From Paralichthys olivaceus (taxonomy: Eukaryota; Chordata; Actinopteri; Pleuronectiformes; Paralichthyidae), in contig NC_091103.1 of the NCBI RefSeq assembly GCF_024713975.1, forward strand, positions 77,501 to 141,500: a stretch of 64,000 nt of DNA, written 5' to 3'. The position numbers and the translations under genes are program-made. Of the stretch, positions 29,201 through 40,199 are shown piece after piece. The notes beneath the pieces were generated by a model, which saw nothing but the letters and a program-made list of their open reading frames with translations, made no database searches and was not told the origin of the DNA. Every line of letters starts with the position of its first letter. Within the stretch, counting starts at the first letter, position 1.

Positions 29201-32200
29201 GAGCTGAAAAAAGGGCAAAGGACAAAGAGGACAGGGACTCGTTCACCTGGCCAGAAGAGGTGCAGCCACCCTGAGCCCTTTTCCTTATGGACCTGAAAGA
29301 CCACAAACTGTGATCTCCTCAGTTTCTATCAGGAAGTGTTGAGTGTTTGGGGATTGTTGAAGGCCAGGTTGAAAATAGATTTCAGTTTTATTAACCATTC
29401 AAAAGAACACAGGAGTGTGTGGTGCTTAAATTATTTATTTTAATAAATGTCAATGACTATGGCACTTTGTACTCCCATAGTCTCTCTCTCTCTTTCTCTC
29501 TCTCATTGCAGATATCTCCAGAACCTCTGGACAACAACTATTATTATTATTAACAACAATATCTCAGTAATTAATTATTATATGAATTGTGACTGTTATC
29601 AATAATTATCAATAACTTCTTTACACTGTTGTTTACATTTTAACCAGTCAGATCTGATACCTGATTGTGCTCTAGTGTTCCCGGTCTCTCTCACCTCTCT
29701 CTCTCTCCCTCCTCACTATATCTCTCTCTCTTCTCTCCCCTCTTTCCACCCCTCTCTCCTCTCCTTCTCCTCCTTCTCCTCCTCCCCACTATCATGGATA
29801 TTAGGATTTGGTGCTAAACAAATAAAATTGAATTGAATTGAATTAAACAACATTCTATGTTCTGTTGATGGGAAAGAGCTGATTTAAACTGATATTGTTT
29901 TTATTGAGTCATTTATTTATAATTGTGGGAACTGGATTTAGAAAACGCTTTGACCAAATAAAGGACGAATTCTCTGTCTGTCTTTCTGTCAGGTTGCGGT
30001 TGTTCCAAAAGTTTGACACATTCAGGATCTTGGTGTGTGGAGGAGACGGCAGCGTCGGTTGGGTTCTGTCAGAGATTGACGCCTTAACGCTGCACAAACA
30101 GGTGTGTTAATGTCCTCACAGTGTGTTAATGTCCCCACAGTGTGTTAATGTCCTCACAGTGTGTTAATGTCCCCACAGTGTGTTAATGTCCCCACAGTGT
30201 GTTAATGTCCCCACAGTGTGTTAACGTCCCCACAGTGTGTTAATGTCCTCACAGTGTGTTAATGTCCTCACAGTGTGTTAATGTCCCCACAGTGTGTTAA
30301 TGTCCTCACAGTGTGTTAATGTCCCCACAGTGTGTTAATGTCCTCACAGTGTGTTAATGTCCCCACAGTGTGTTAACGTCCCCACAGTGTGTTAATGTCC
30401 TCACAGTGTGTTAATGTCCCCACAGTGTGTTAATGTCCCTACAGTATGTTAATGTCCTCACAGTGTGTTAATGTCCCCACAGTGTGTTAATGTCCCCACA
30501 GTGTGTTAATGTCCCTACAGTATGTTAATGTCCTCACTGTGTGTTAATGTCCCTACAGTATGTTAATGTCCTCACAGTGTGTTATGTCCCTACAGTATGT
30601 TAATGTCCTCACAGTGTGTTAATGTCCCCACAGTGTGTTAATGTCCCCACAGTGTGTTAATGTCCCTACAGTATGTTAATGTCCTCACTGTGTGTTAATG
30701 TCCCTACAGTATGTTAATGTCCTCACAGTGTGTTATGTCCCTACAGTGTGTTAATGTCCCCACAGTGTGTTAATGTCCCCACAGTGTGTTAATGTCCCTA
30801 CAGTATGTTAATGTCCTCACTGTGTGTTAATGTCCCCACAGTGTGTTAATGTCCTCACAGTGTGTTAATGTCCCCACAGTGTGTTAATGTCCTCACAGTG
30901 TGTTAATGTCCCCACAGTGTGTTAATGTCCTCACAGTGTGTTAATGTCCCCACAGTGTGTTAACGTCCCCACAGTGTGTTAATGTCCTCACAGTGTGTTA
31001 ATGTCCCCACAGTGTGTTAATGTCCCCACAGTGTGTTAATGTCCCCACAGTGTGTTAACGTCCCCACAGTGTGTTAATGTCCTCACAGTGTGTTAATGTC
31101 CCCACAGTGTGTTAATGTCCCTACAGTATGTTAATGTCCTCACAGTGTGTTAATGTCCCCACAGTGTGTTAATGTCCCCACAGTGTGTTAATGTCCCTAC
31201 AGTATGTTAATGTCCTCACTGTGTGTTAATGTCCCTACAGTATGTTAATGTCCTCACAGTGTGTTAATGTCCCTACAGTATGTTAATGTCCCTACAGTAT
31301 GTTAATGTCCTCACTGTGTGTCCTCACTGTGTGTTAATGTCCTCACTGTGTGTTAATGTCCTCACAGTGTGTTAATGTCCCCACAGTGTGTTAATGTCCC
31401 TACAGTATGTTAATGTCCCTACAGTGTGTTAATGTCCCTACAGTATGTTAATGTCCTCACTGTGTGTCCTCACAGTGTGTTCATGTCTTCGCAGTGTGTG
31501 TGACCAAAGCTCTATCATACATTTGTTTCAGTGTCAGCTCGGGGTTCTTCCTCTGGGGACTGGGAATGATCTGGCACGGGTTCTGGGCTGGGGTTCAGCC
31601 TGTGATGACGACACTCAGCTGCCACAGATCCTGGAGAAACTGGAGAGAGCCAGCACCAAGATGTTAGACAGGTGAGACAGGTCACTGATGTCAGACAGGT
31701 GAGACAGGTGTTACATGTTGACCTTTGACCTTTCTCTTCTTCTGCAGATGGAGCATAATGGTCTATGAGACCAAGTTTCCACGGCAACACTCTTCCTCCA
31801 CTGTCACAGAGGACTGCAGTGATGACTCCGAGGTAACAGGAAATGACATCACAGAGAGAGAAAGAGAAGTGCTTGGTGCCTGATGGGAAATCTCCCTCAG
31901 TGCATGATGGGAGTTCCCCCAGCAGTCTAGACCTATAGCAGCATAACTTGATGGTTCAGGACCTGATCCAGAACTATAGACTTTATCAAAGAGGAACGTT
32001 TTAACTTTAACTTTAAATGTAAAGATGGTGTCTGACTCTAGAACCCAGAGTGGGAGCTGGTTCCACAGGAGAGGAGCCTGGTAGCTGAAGGTTCTACCTC
32101 CTGTTCTCCTCTTACAGACTCTAGAACCCAGAGTGGGAGCTGGTTCCACAGGAGAGGAGCCTGGTAGCTGAAGGTTCTACCTCCTGTTCTCCTCTTACAG

Positions 32201-35118
32201 ACTCTAGAACCCAGAGTGGGAGCTGGTTCCACAGGAGAGGAGCCTGGTAGCTGAAGGTTCTACCTCCTGTTCTCCTCTTACAGACTCTAGAACCCAGAGT
32301 GGGAGCTGGTTCCACAGGAGAGGAGCCTGGTAGCTGAAGGTTCTACCTCCTGTTCTCCTCTTACAGACTCTAGAACCCAAAGTGGGAGCTGGTTCCACAG
32401 GAGAGGAGCCTGGTAGCTGAAGGTTCTACCTCCTGTTCTCCTCTTACAGACTCTAGAACCCAGAGTGGGAGCTGGTTCCACAGGAGAGGAGCCTGGTAGC
32501 TGAAGGTTCTACCTCCTGTTCTCCTCTTACAGACTCTAGAACCCAGAGTGGGAGCTGGTTCCACAGGAGAGGAGCCTGGTAGCTGAAGGTTCTACCTCCT
32601 GTTCTCCTCTTACAGACTCTAGAACCCAGAGTGGGAGCTGGTTCCACAGGAGAGGAGCCTGGTAGCTGAAGGTTCTACCTCCTGTTCTCCTCTTACAGAC
32701 TCTAGAACCCAGAGTGGGAGCTGGTTCCACAGGAGAGGAGCCTGGTAGCTGAAGGTTGATCCAGAGATTTTAGCCCCTTTCTGTAATGAGCTCAAACCTC
32801 TGGATCAAGAGTGGGTTTTTTAAGCAGAGGTTTAATTACAGCTACCTTAAAAGCTTGTGGTTCGTAACCGGTGAACAAAGACATTCGTCTGATTTAATAT
32901 GGAACTGTCAATTAAGGGAAAACTAACTTAAAAAGTCCATTTGAGTCTTAAAGACAAGTTGATGAGGATCAAACTAGTGATGTCAGTACAGAAGATCAAT
33001 TGAAGAAAAGCGGTTAAAATATAAATCTGGTGGTAACAAATATTTGATAACGGATTCTACTCCCCCCTGGTGTTTGTGTCCTGTGATGCAGGTTCAGCAG
33101 ATTCTGACCTATGAGGACTCAGTGGCTGCTCACCTTTCCAAGATCCTGACCTCAGACCAGCATTCTGTTGTCATCTCCTCTGCCAAGTACGACTGCCTAA
33201 GTTCACAGACCCTGATTCTAACCGGTTCTGGTTCTGACTCTAGTTCTACTTCTGACTCTGTGTGTTCAGGGTTCTGTGTGAGACGGTGAAGGATTTTGTG
33301 GCTCGTGTTGGAAAAGCTTATGAGAAGAACACGGAGAGTTCTGAGGAGTCAGACGCCATGGCCAAGAAGGTACGAATCATTTTTCACTTCATTCGATGAG
33401 TCATTTTTCTGTTTCTCTGATGAGTCGTGTTTTTCTCTCTCAGTGTGGTGTACTGAAGGAGAAACTCGACTCGTTGTTGAAGACGCTGAACGAAGAGTCT
33501 CAGTCGTCTGCCGTCCTCCCCCCTGCTCCACCCCCCACCATTGCTGAGGAGCAGGAGGAGTTAGATGGTGCTGTGCTGCCCCCCCCTCCTCCTTTTCCTC
33601 CTCATAACCCGCTAAGCTCCGCCCCCTGCTCCACACGGGCTAATATGTCGTCGTCTGCCGCCATGTTTAAACCCAGAGAGCAGCTGATGCTGCGAGCCAA
33701 CAGTCTGAAGAAAGCCATCAGGCAGATCATCGAGCACACAGAGAAAGGTACGACACTCGCACACGTCTTCATGCACGTCTGGTGACGAGCGGCATCTCAC
33801 CTCCGTTCTGGTGTTTTCAGCTGTGGATGAGCAGAACGCTCAGACGCAGCATCAGCAGGTTTTCTCTCTGAGCCGAGCGGAGGAAGACGAGGGTCTGGTG
33901 GAGGAGGAAGAGGAGGAGGAGCTAGAGGAGGACAAGATGTCTCTGCGGTCGTCATACAGCATCAAACAGCACAACACTCGGCGAGGTGAAAACACTGACT
34001 GATTACTGTCACTGACAATCCCGTTAGTCTGTCTGTCTGTCTGAACCTGTCTGTCTCTTCAGTCAGTAAGACACACTGTGAGAAGCTGATCAGTAAAGGA
34101 AGCCTGTCATTGGGCAGCTCTGCATCACTTCCTGTCCAGACAGGAAGTAGAGAGAACATGCCCACACTCAACACAAAGATCCTGTATCCAGGTCAGTCCA
34201 GTTGTCATGGTAACCATGTGCTGATGCTAAATGATGACAAACACATTGAAGTGTGTGTGTGTGTGTCTCTCCGTGTGTGTGTGTCTCTGTGTGTGTTTGT
34301 GTCTGTGTGTGTGCGTCAGGCTCTCTTTCCAGTAGTTCAGTGATCAGTCGTCTGTTAGTGAACACCGACCCGTTCAGCTGTGACCCCGACAACATGTGAG
34401 TCTGATGATGAAGAAGATCTGCTCATTACATTCTGAATAAAAACCTGTCTGTCGGACCTGTCTGTCCATCTCTACCTGTCTGTCTGACCTGTCTGTCCAT
34501 CTCTACCTGTCTGTCTGCAGGGACTGTTACACCGAGAAATGTGTGATGAATAATTACTTTGGAATCGGACTTGATGCTAAAATTTCTCTAGACTTTAACA
34601 ACAAAAGAGACGAACATCCAGAGAAGTGCAGGTGAACATGCATCACGTGTTCACACATCACATGTTGTCACATCACGTGTTCATGTTTCACATGTTCACA
34701 CATCACGTGTTACTATTTCAGGAGTCGGACTAAGAACATGATGTGGTACGGAGTTCTAGGAACCAAAGAGTTGTTGCACAGAACCTACAAGAACCTGGAG
34801 CAGAGGGTTCTCCTGGAGGTGAGACGAGGAGATTCACTGACGAACAACTCAGATCTTAAAAATATAAATGACTTTACTCGACTTCAGTTGATTGTAGATG
34901 AAGAAGAGCAGCGGCATGTGGTTGAGATTGTGTCAGTGAGCAGAGGTTGTTGGTGTTGGTGGAGTGTCACAGGTCGACTTGCTGTTTCCCTCAGGACACC
35001 TCACGCTACATTCAGTCTGTTGATACATGAGCTCAGCTAAACGCCACCTCGGACTGAAGTGTCCAAATATCAATGTGGAAACAACAATTATATATATAAT
35101 GAGGTATAATGTACTGTA

Positions 35119-35151
<33 letters not shown>

Positions 35152-38100
35152 TGTGTGCGCACGCAGTGTGATGGGCGTCCCATCCCCCTCCCCAGTCTTC
35201 AGGGAATCGCAGTGTTAAACATCCCGAGTTACGCAGGAGGAACCAACTTCTGGGGAGGAACCAAAGAGGATGACGTAAGACCTCTACCTGTCTGTCTCTC
35301 TACCTGTCCCTGTACTGAACAGAGTCATGTGGTCTGTGATGTTTGGACATCACCTGTCTCTCTCTTCCTCTCTGACTGTCTCTCTCTCCATCAGACGTTC
35401 ACTGCTCCGTCCTTTGACGATAAGATTCTGGAGGTGGTGGCGGTGTTCGGCAGTATGCAGATGGCCGTGTCCAGAGTCATCAACCTCCAGCACCACCGCA
35501 TCGCACAGGTAAACCTGTCCGCCTACTTGTCTGTCTATATGTCCACCTACTTGTCTGTGACGTTGTCTCTCTCTCAGTGTCGGACAGTGAAGATCACCAT
35601 CCTGGGCGATGAGGGTGTTCCGGTTCAGGTGGACGGTGAGGCGTGGATCCAGCCTCCAGGTTACATCAAGATCATCCACAAGAACAGAACGCAGACTCTG
35701 ACCAGAGACCGGGTGAGTGGATCAGGTTCAAATTCAGGTTGAGGTTCAGGTGAGAGACGTGTGCGGCGTCATGTAAACATCAGGATCTGCTGTTGTTCCT
35801 CATAAATGGTATAATTGTATAAAATCCCAGGAAGATGAAAATTATTTATGCATGGTGGTTACAGGCATTTGAGAGCACCCTGAAATCCTGGGAGGACAAA
35901 CAGAAGTGTGAGTTTCCCCGAACGCCCCCCCCACAGCCCCCCCTCCCCTGCCAGCCTGAAATGGTCTCTGAGGACGACGCGTCGCTCGTCAGTGAGTTGG
36001 GTCAGGCAGCGGGGGCGCTCATCCACAGGTAAACACAGGGCCCAGCTCAGGATTCAATGTTTTAAACTCTGTTGAAGTCGTTATCAGTATTAATATATAT
36101 TTGAATTAGGTATTTATATGTATAACTTAAATTCTGTGTCGGTGTCACAAAGTGTCTGATGAAAAACATTTTGGTGAATAAGGTCCATTGATAAAATATT
36201 GATCAGATACTGACGAATGTTTCGTGCTGTGTTGATGCTTCAGTATTCGTGAGGTCGCTCAGTCTCATCACAGATTGGAACAGGAACTTGCTCACGCTGT
36301 CAACGCAAGTTCCAAGGCCATGGACGTCGTCTACGCTAATTCAAAGAGCTCTGAGGTATGACACATCAGATCGACATGTCCTCCACTGCCCTGGTTCTTA
36401 CTGTCCTGGTTCCTTCTGTCCTGTCTGTTCCTGTACTTGTCCTCCAGCTGGACTTAAGAAGAGAAGAGATACTTTATTAATTCTTAATTTTATTCACTCA
36501 TTTTTTTACACGCATTTCAACCCTGAAACACGACCACACACAAAGGGCTCATAGACATGCAATGGAGAGAGATGGTGGAGGGATGGGCAGCATGGGAGGA
36601 GCGCACCTGCAAGCAAATTGGGGGGTTCAGTGCCTTGTTCAAGGGCACCTCGGCAGTTCCCAGGAGGTGACCTGGCACCTCTCCAGCTACCAGTCCACCT
36701 TCCATACTTTTGATCCAAGCTGGACTTGATCAAAAGTATGGAACCACCCTCCGGTTCCCAAGCCAAGTCTCTATGGACTGAACTACTGCCGTCTTACTGA
36801 ACTGTATGAAGACATCTTGTCTCTGTGTGTCCTCAGGCTCTGAGCTGCAGTGTGGTGGTTCATATGGTGAATAATGTCAAAGCTTTACTCAGTGAGACTG
36901 AGCTGCTCCTGACTGGGAACATGTCCATGGTAACGTGTCCTCATGTCTTCATGTCCCCTTCAAAGACTTATGCCAAAGTTTACTCACAACTTATATTTAT
37001 TATCATAATTTCTGTAAACTCAAACCCAAACCTGTGAGCTTATTACCAGGTCCAGATCCAGGTGCTGGTCCTGACTCTGGTCTGTCTGTTTGTCTGCAGC
37101 AGTTGGATCCTCCTCAGCAGGAGCAGTTGAACACAGCTCTGAACTCAGTGGCACAGCAGCTGCGTCGTCTGGCGGACGTTCCCTGGTTGTGTCCCGTCAT
37201 TGACCCGTCAGACCAAGAGGTGAACAGAGACTCTGCTTGTGATCAAAACTGAAACTGGATCCATCTGACTCTGAACCAGATCCTGATTCTCACATTGAAA
37301 ACCTGGAATTTCAGTTCTGAAAAATAACAAATGTTCTGAGAAAAGAACCGTTTTTATTCAGTTGTTTCAGTTTATTGTTTTCATAAAGAAAAATGTATTT
37401 CAATTATTTATTTATGTTTTTTTTCATAAAGTATATTACATGTTGACTTTTTACATTTTAGAAACATTTACGACTCATTCAGGAAATGTGAAAATTATTA
37501 TATAATATAAACAATATTTAAGTGAAAGGAAAGTGCAGCAGACAGGTGGCGACGTTCTGAGTTATTTGCAGCTCTAACATGACACTTCCTCTCCCGTCTC
37601 TGTTTTCAGGGTCCTCTGACGGACTTTTCAAAACGCAGTCGGAGTGCCAAGTTTCGCCTTGTCCCGAAATTTAAAAAAGACAAAAACAACAAGAACAAGG
37701 AGGCATGTGCTACTCTCTCACTGCCAGGTAAGCAGTCTGTGTCTCTGTCTGTGTCTCTGTCTGTGTCTCTGTCTGTGTCTCTGTCTGTGTCTCTGTCTGT
37801 GTCTCTGTCTGTGTCTCTGTCTCACTCCCACTTCCTGTCTGTGTCTCAGTTCAACAGTGGGGGACGGAGGAGGTGGGGGCGTGGCTGGACTTCCTGTGTC
37901 TCACTGAGTATAAAGACATCTTTATTGGACATGATGTCCGTGGGGCCGAGCTCATCCACCTGGAGAGGAGGGACCTGAAGGTATCACTGGCTAACAACTA
38001 GTTGAATTTTATTTGTATAAATAAACATAATCTCAAGGCTCTTTACATAGAAGGTCAAGTTAGTGACATGTAGTAAAATAAGTAAATGTGGGGGGGGGGG

Positions 38101-39088
38101 CAGAGAGACAGAGAGAAGAGGAGAAGTGCTCAGTGCATGATGGGAGTTCTCCCTCAGTGCATGATGGGAGTTCCCCCAGCAGTCTAGACCTATAGCAACA
38201 TAACTTGATGGTTCAGGACCTGATCCATAACTATAGACTTTATCAAAGAGGAACATTTTAATTTAACTTTAAATGCTGAGATGGTGTCTGACTCTGGAAC
38301 CCAGAGTGGGAGCTGGTTCCACAGGAGAGGAGCCTGGTAGCTGAAGGTTCTACCTCCTGTTCTCCTCTTACAGACTCTAGAACCACAGGAGAACCTGTGT
38401 TTTGGTAGTGAACTGATCTTTCTGGATAATGAGGTGTTATCAGCTCTTTGACATATGAAGGTTTGATTGTTAAGGTTTAAATGTGAGGAGCAGGATCTTG
38501 ATCTTCTGGATTTTACAGGGAGCCGATGTAGAGAAGACAGGAGTAATAAGATCTGTCCTTCTACTTCCTGTCAGCACTCTGCTGCAGCACTTTGACCAAC
38601 TGGAGACTTTTCTCAGACTTCCTGTGACGTCCTGATAATAAAGAGTTAATCTAGTCTAGAGAACAAATGGACGAGTTTCTCAGCGTCCTTCTGAGACAGG
38701 ATGGTTCTAATGTTCTTAATATTGTGCAGGTGGAAGAACTCTGTCCTAGAGACTTGTTCTATGTGTTGGTCAAATGTCCTGGTCCAACATAACTCAAGGT
38801 TCCTCACAGTGGAGCTTGAGGACAAACTGACACCAAGGTGACTCTGTTCAGACAGTGATTCTCTGAGATGCTGAGGGTCAATTACAACGACCTCAGTCTG
38901 AATTAGAAGTAAGAAGTTCTGGCTCATCCAGGCCTCGATGTTCTCGAGACGTTCCTGAAGTTGAACTAAGTTTGTGTATTTGTGTGTGTGTGTGTTAGGA
39001 CCTTGGTGTGACGAAGGTGGGTCACATGAAGAGGATCCTTCAGGGCATCAGAGAACTGAACAGGAACAGCAGCGCCAGCGAAGCCTGA
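23046..39088 (+). CDS. dgkd: Diacylglycerol kinase delta
   Basis: DGK-delta phosphorylates diacylglycerol to phosphatidic acid at membranes. Thirty coding exons join in frame to 1219 residues (human isoform 2: 1214): 23046-23180, 25099-25209, 25411-25491, 26459-26563, 26648-26780, 26938-27044, 27498-27623, 27694-27796, 27903-28065, 29993-30101, 31532-31671, 31748-31832, 33092-33186, 33270-33369, 33444-33747, 33821-33985, 34063-34191, 34320-34395, 34521-34631, 34722-34818, 35167-35274, 35395-35508, 35578-35712, 35865-36028, 36244-36355, 36837-36929, 37100-37219, 37610-37727, 37850-37980, 38999-39088. Domains: PH about 45-145, two Cys/His C1 domains about 150-205 and 228-280 ([14 protein letters not shown]), catalytic domain with [10 protein letters not shown] near 370, accessory catalytic domain about 755-945 ([16 protein letters not shown]), C-terminal SAM about 1148-1215 (oligomerisation). 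The SAM domain and PH domain separate it from most other DGKs. The N terminus matches DGKD rather than DGKH/K. Confidence 0.97.
23587..23610 (+). repeat. (AT)n microsatellite
   Basis: Simple AT run in dgkd intron 1 within a strongly AT-rich stretch (23395-23650). Confidence 0.9.
23735..23793 (+). repeat. 19-bp tandem repeat, three copies
   Basis: GCTCCCGGGTCTGAGTCTC is repeated three times with little change in dgkd intron 1. Confidence 0.9.
24042..24311 (+). repeat. 10-bp minisatellite AAGTACACAC / AATTAAACAC
   Basis: About 27 units of a decamer alternating between AAGTACACAC and AATTAAACAC or AAGTAAACAC forms, dgkd intron 1. It gives a [10 protein letters not shown]-like frame on the minus strand that is not a gene. 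Confidence 0.92.
24395..25085 (+). repeat. Degenerate minisatellite of CTGGTTATAATCTG type
   Basis: Nearly 700 bases of irregular units (TCTGGTTATAATCTG, TCTGGTAATAAACAGGATTAA) immediately upstream of the acceptor of dgkd exon 2 at 25099, leaving only a short polypyrimidine stretch. Confidence 0.9.
26010..26150 (+). repeat. Degenerate GGTTAGTTAA repeat
   Basis: Loose tandem units of GGTTAGTTAAGGTTAGTTTGG in dgkd intron 3; no coding signal. Confidence 0.75.
27163..27393 (+). repeat. 30-bp minisatellite in dgkd intron 6
   Basis: Seven to eight copies of a 30-base unit made of CCTCTGTCCTCTGTCC then CTAACCTTCAACAT. Because 30 is a multiple of three, both strands show repeat open frames, which I do not consider genes. 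Confidence 0.93.
28140..29340 (+). mobile_element. Degenerate Tx1/L1-type LINE in dgkd intron 9
   Basis: Broken frames resemble the endonuclease-RT polyprotein of Tx1/L1 LINEs: [14 protein letters not shown] near 28360, [20 protein letters not shown] near 28490-28550, then [16 protein letters not shown] and [12 protein letters not shown] followed by [18 protein letters not shown] near 29010-29190. Many stops and frame shifts; inserted in the sense direction relative to dgkd. Confidence 0.75.
29490..29848 (+). mobile_element. L2-type LINE 3' tail, ending (GAATT)n
   Basis: Pyrimidine-rich teleost repeat with CCAGTCAGATCTGATACCTG and long CTCTCTCC runs, ending ACAAATAAAATTGAATTGAA, in dgkd intron 9. 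It is in sense orientation and supplies an AATAAA within the intron. Confidence 0.75.
30102..31475 (+). repeat. 19-bp minisatellite filling dgkd intron 10
   Basis: About 70 copies of GTGTGTTAATGTCCYCACA. The array starts at the very first base of the intron: the donor after CTGCACAAACAG is itself the first repeat unit (GTGTGTTAATG). It ends about 55 bases before the acceptor at 31532. Sub-variants (CCCTACAGTATG, CCTCACTGTG) recur in blocks, suggesting local duplications. Confidence 0.95.
31850..32030 (-). mobile_element. 3' end of an L2-type LINE (antisense in dgkd intron 12)
   Basis: On the minus strand this gives [23 protein letters not shown], read here in parts ([16 protein letters not shown]), a typical L2-type LINE C terminus, then the common GTGCATGATGGGAGTTCCCC segment. 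It adjoins the 83-bp array derived from the same coding segment. Confidence 0.75.
32035..32756 (-). repeat. 83-bp tandem array derived from a LINE coding fragment
   Basis: Nine units (the last partial) begin with ACTCTAGAACCCAGAGTGGG at 32035, 32118, 32201, 32284, 32367, 32450, 32533, 32616 and 32699, exactly 83 bases apart and nearly identical (one has CAAAG for CAGAG). On the minus strand each encodes the LINE phrase [20 protein letters not shown]. Since 83 is not a multiple of three the frame shifts at each unit, so it is not a tandem protein. Confidence 0.95.
36455..36800. mobile_element. Common teleost interspersed repeat (SINE-like) in dgkd intron 25
   Basis: Runs from AGATACTTTATTAATTC to GGACTGAACTACTGCCG and contains TGCCTTGTTCAAGGGCACCT and CACCTCTCCAGCTACCAGTC, phrases I recognise from widespread fish repeats. 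It contains a perfect hairpin: CCATACTTTTGATC (36702-36715) and its reverse complement (36728-36741), 12-base loop. Confidence 0.65.
37732..37823 (+). repeat. 12-bp repeat (CTGTGTCTCTGT)n before dgkd exon 29
   Basis: About seven and a half units of a pyrimidine-rich dodecamer that starts four bases into intron 28 and forms most of this very short intron (37728-37849), including its polypyrimidine tract. Confidence 0.93.
37990..38965 (-). mobile_element. L2-type LINE reverse transcriptase C-terminal part
   Basis: Antisense in the last dgkd intron (37981-38998). Minus-strand frames give [46 protein letters not shown] and [12 protein letters not shown], which are recognisable L2-clade RT phrases, then the same terminal part as at 31850 and an AAGTTTTATTTGTAT-type tail near 38010. 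Indels and stops make it inactive. Confidence 0.82.
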
Positions 39089-39136
39089 CCAACCTGACCA
39101 GGTCAGAGGTCTCACACACACACACAAACACACACA

Positions 39137-39172
<36 letters not shown>

Positions 39173-40188
39173 TCTGGTCTTGCTTCTTAATCTGACTCAT
39201 GTTTTTTCAGGGATCAATGCTCCATTCCTACCTCTGCTGCTATCACCTAAACCCACCTGATCTACCAGATCTCACCTGATCTCACCTGGTCCACTTGACT
39301 TCAAGACCAGAACCAGGTTCATGAATTGAATGGTTGGTCCGTGACCAGGAGGGATTTTGTCTGTGACGAACACTTCGTCTTAAAAAAACAAAAACTGAGC
39401 ACACCCTCACACGTGAGAATGAAACATCAATCAGATGATTCGCAAGTGCCTTGTTATCTCACCCAATGACCAATCAGCATCCAGGATGTGAAGGGTGAGG
39501 TCGTCTGAAGGGCTGCATCAGAGCCATGGACAGTGTGGGTGGAGACACATCAAAGTGTGACATGAGTCCATACACTGTAAAAAAACGTTCCAGAGAGTCG
39601 TCACACACATGCAAGAGGAATCTCATATCTGTCCGTGCTGAGTTTTACACGCGTGTCAGTTTGTGTTTTGATGTGCAAAGATGAGCTCACGTCAGGATTT
39701 GATCTGGTTTGTTATCGTCCTCACAGAAGATCCATTTTCTTGCATCGTGAGGACAGAGTCAGTCTCCACATGTTGTTGTGTTCATGTGACCATGTGACAT
39801 CATCATGGATCAAGATATGATCTGTTTTTTGTCCCGTATGCCAATGTTGCTTTGTATCTACAATAAGACCAATCAGTACCATGCAGAAGTTTCATTTAGT
39901 TTCAGGTTCTAAACATGTTGGTAAGTCTAAGCATGCTGACGTTAGCTCGTTAGCTGCAGTCGGATCATATTTACATTTTCTGACCAATGTTATGTTTTAG
40001 TGAAAACACATTAGTGCCTTGCTCAAGGGCAGTGGTTTATCCTCCGCTGTTTTTTGTGGTGGTCTGTATTTATTAGATAATTTATCTATTGATACTGTTT
40101 GCTGTCATACCTCTGTTTGTACATACGCCCCCTGCAGGGCTCTCAGTGTAAATACTTTCTGTCATGTACAGAGGAAACATCTGGAAGA

Positions 40189-40194
40189 AATAAA
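40189..40194 (+). terminator. dgkd: Probable dgkd poly(A) signal
   Basis: AATAAA about 1.1 kb after the dgkd stop, followed by TTGTGTTTTTTGTTGTT, a strong GT/T-rich downstream element. I see no earlier canonical AATAAA after the stop. Confidence 0.65.
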
Positions 40195-40199
40195 TTGTG

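Noticed and set aside
24042-31475. Regularly spaced short repeats that could suggest a CRISPR array
   Set aside because: The units are contiguous with no unique spacers, the host is a vertebrate, and the arrays lie within dgkd introns. They are minisatellites.
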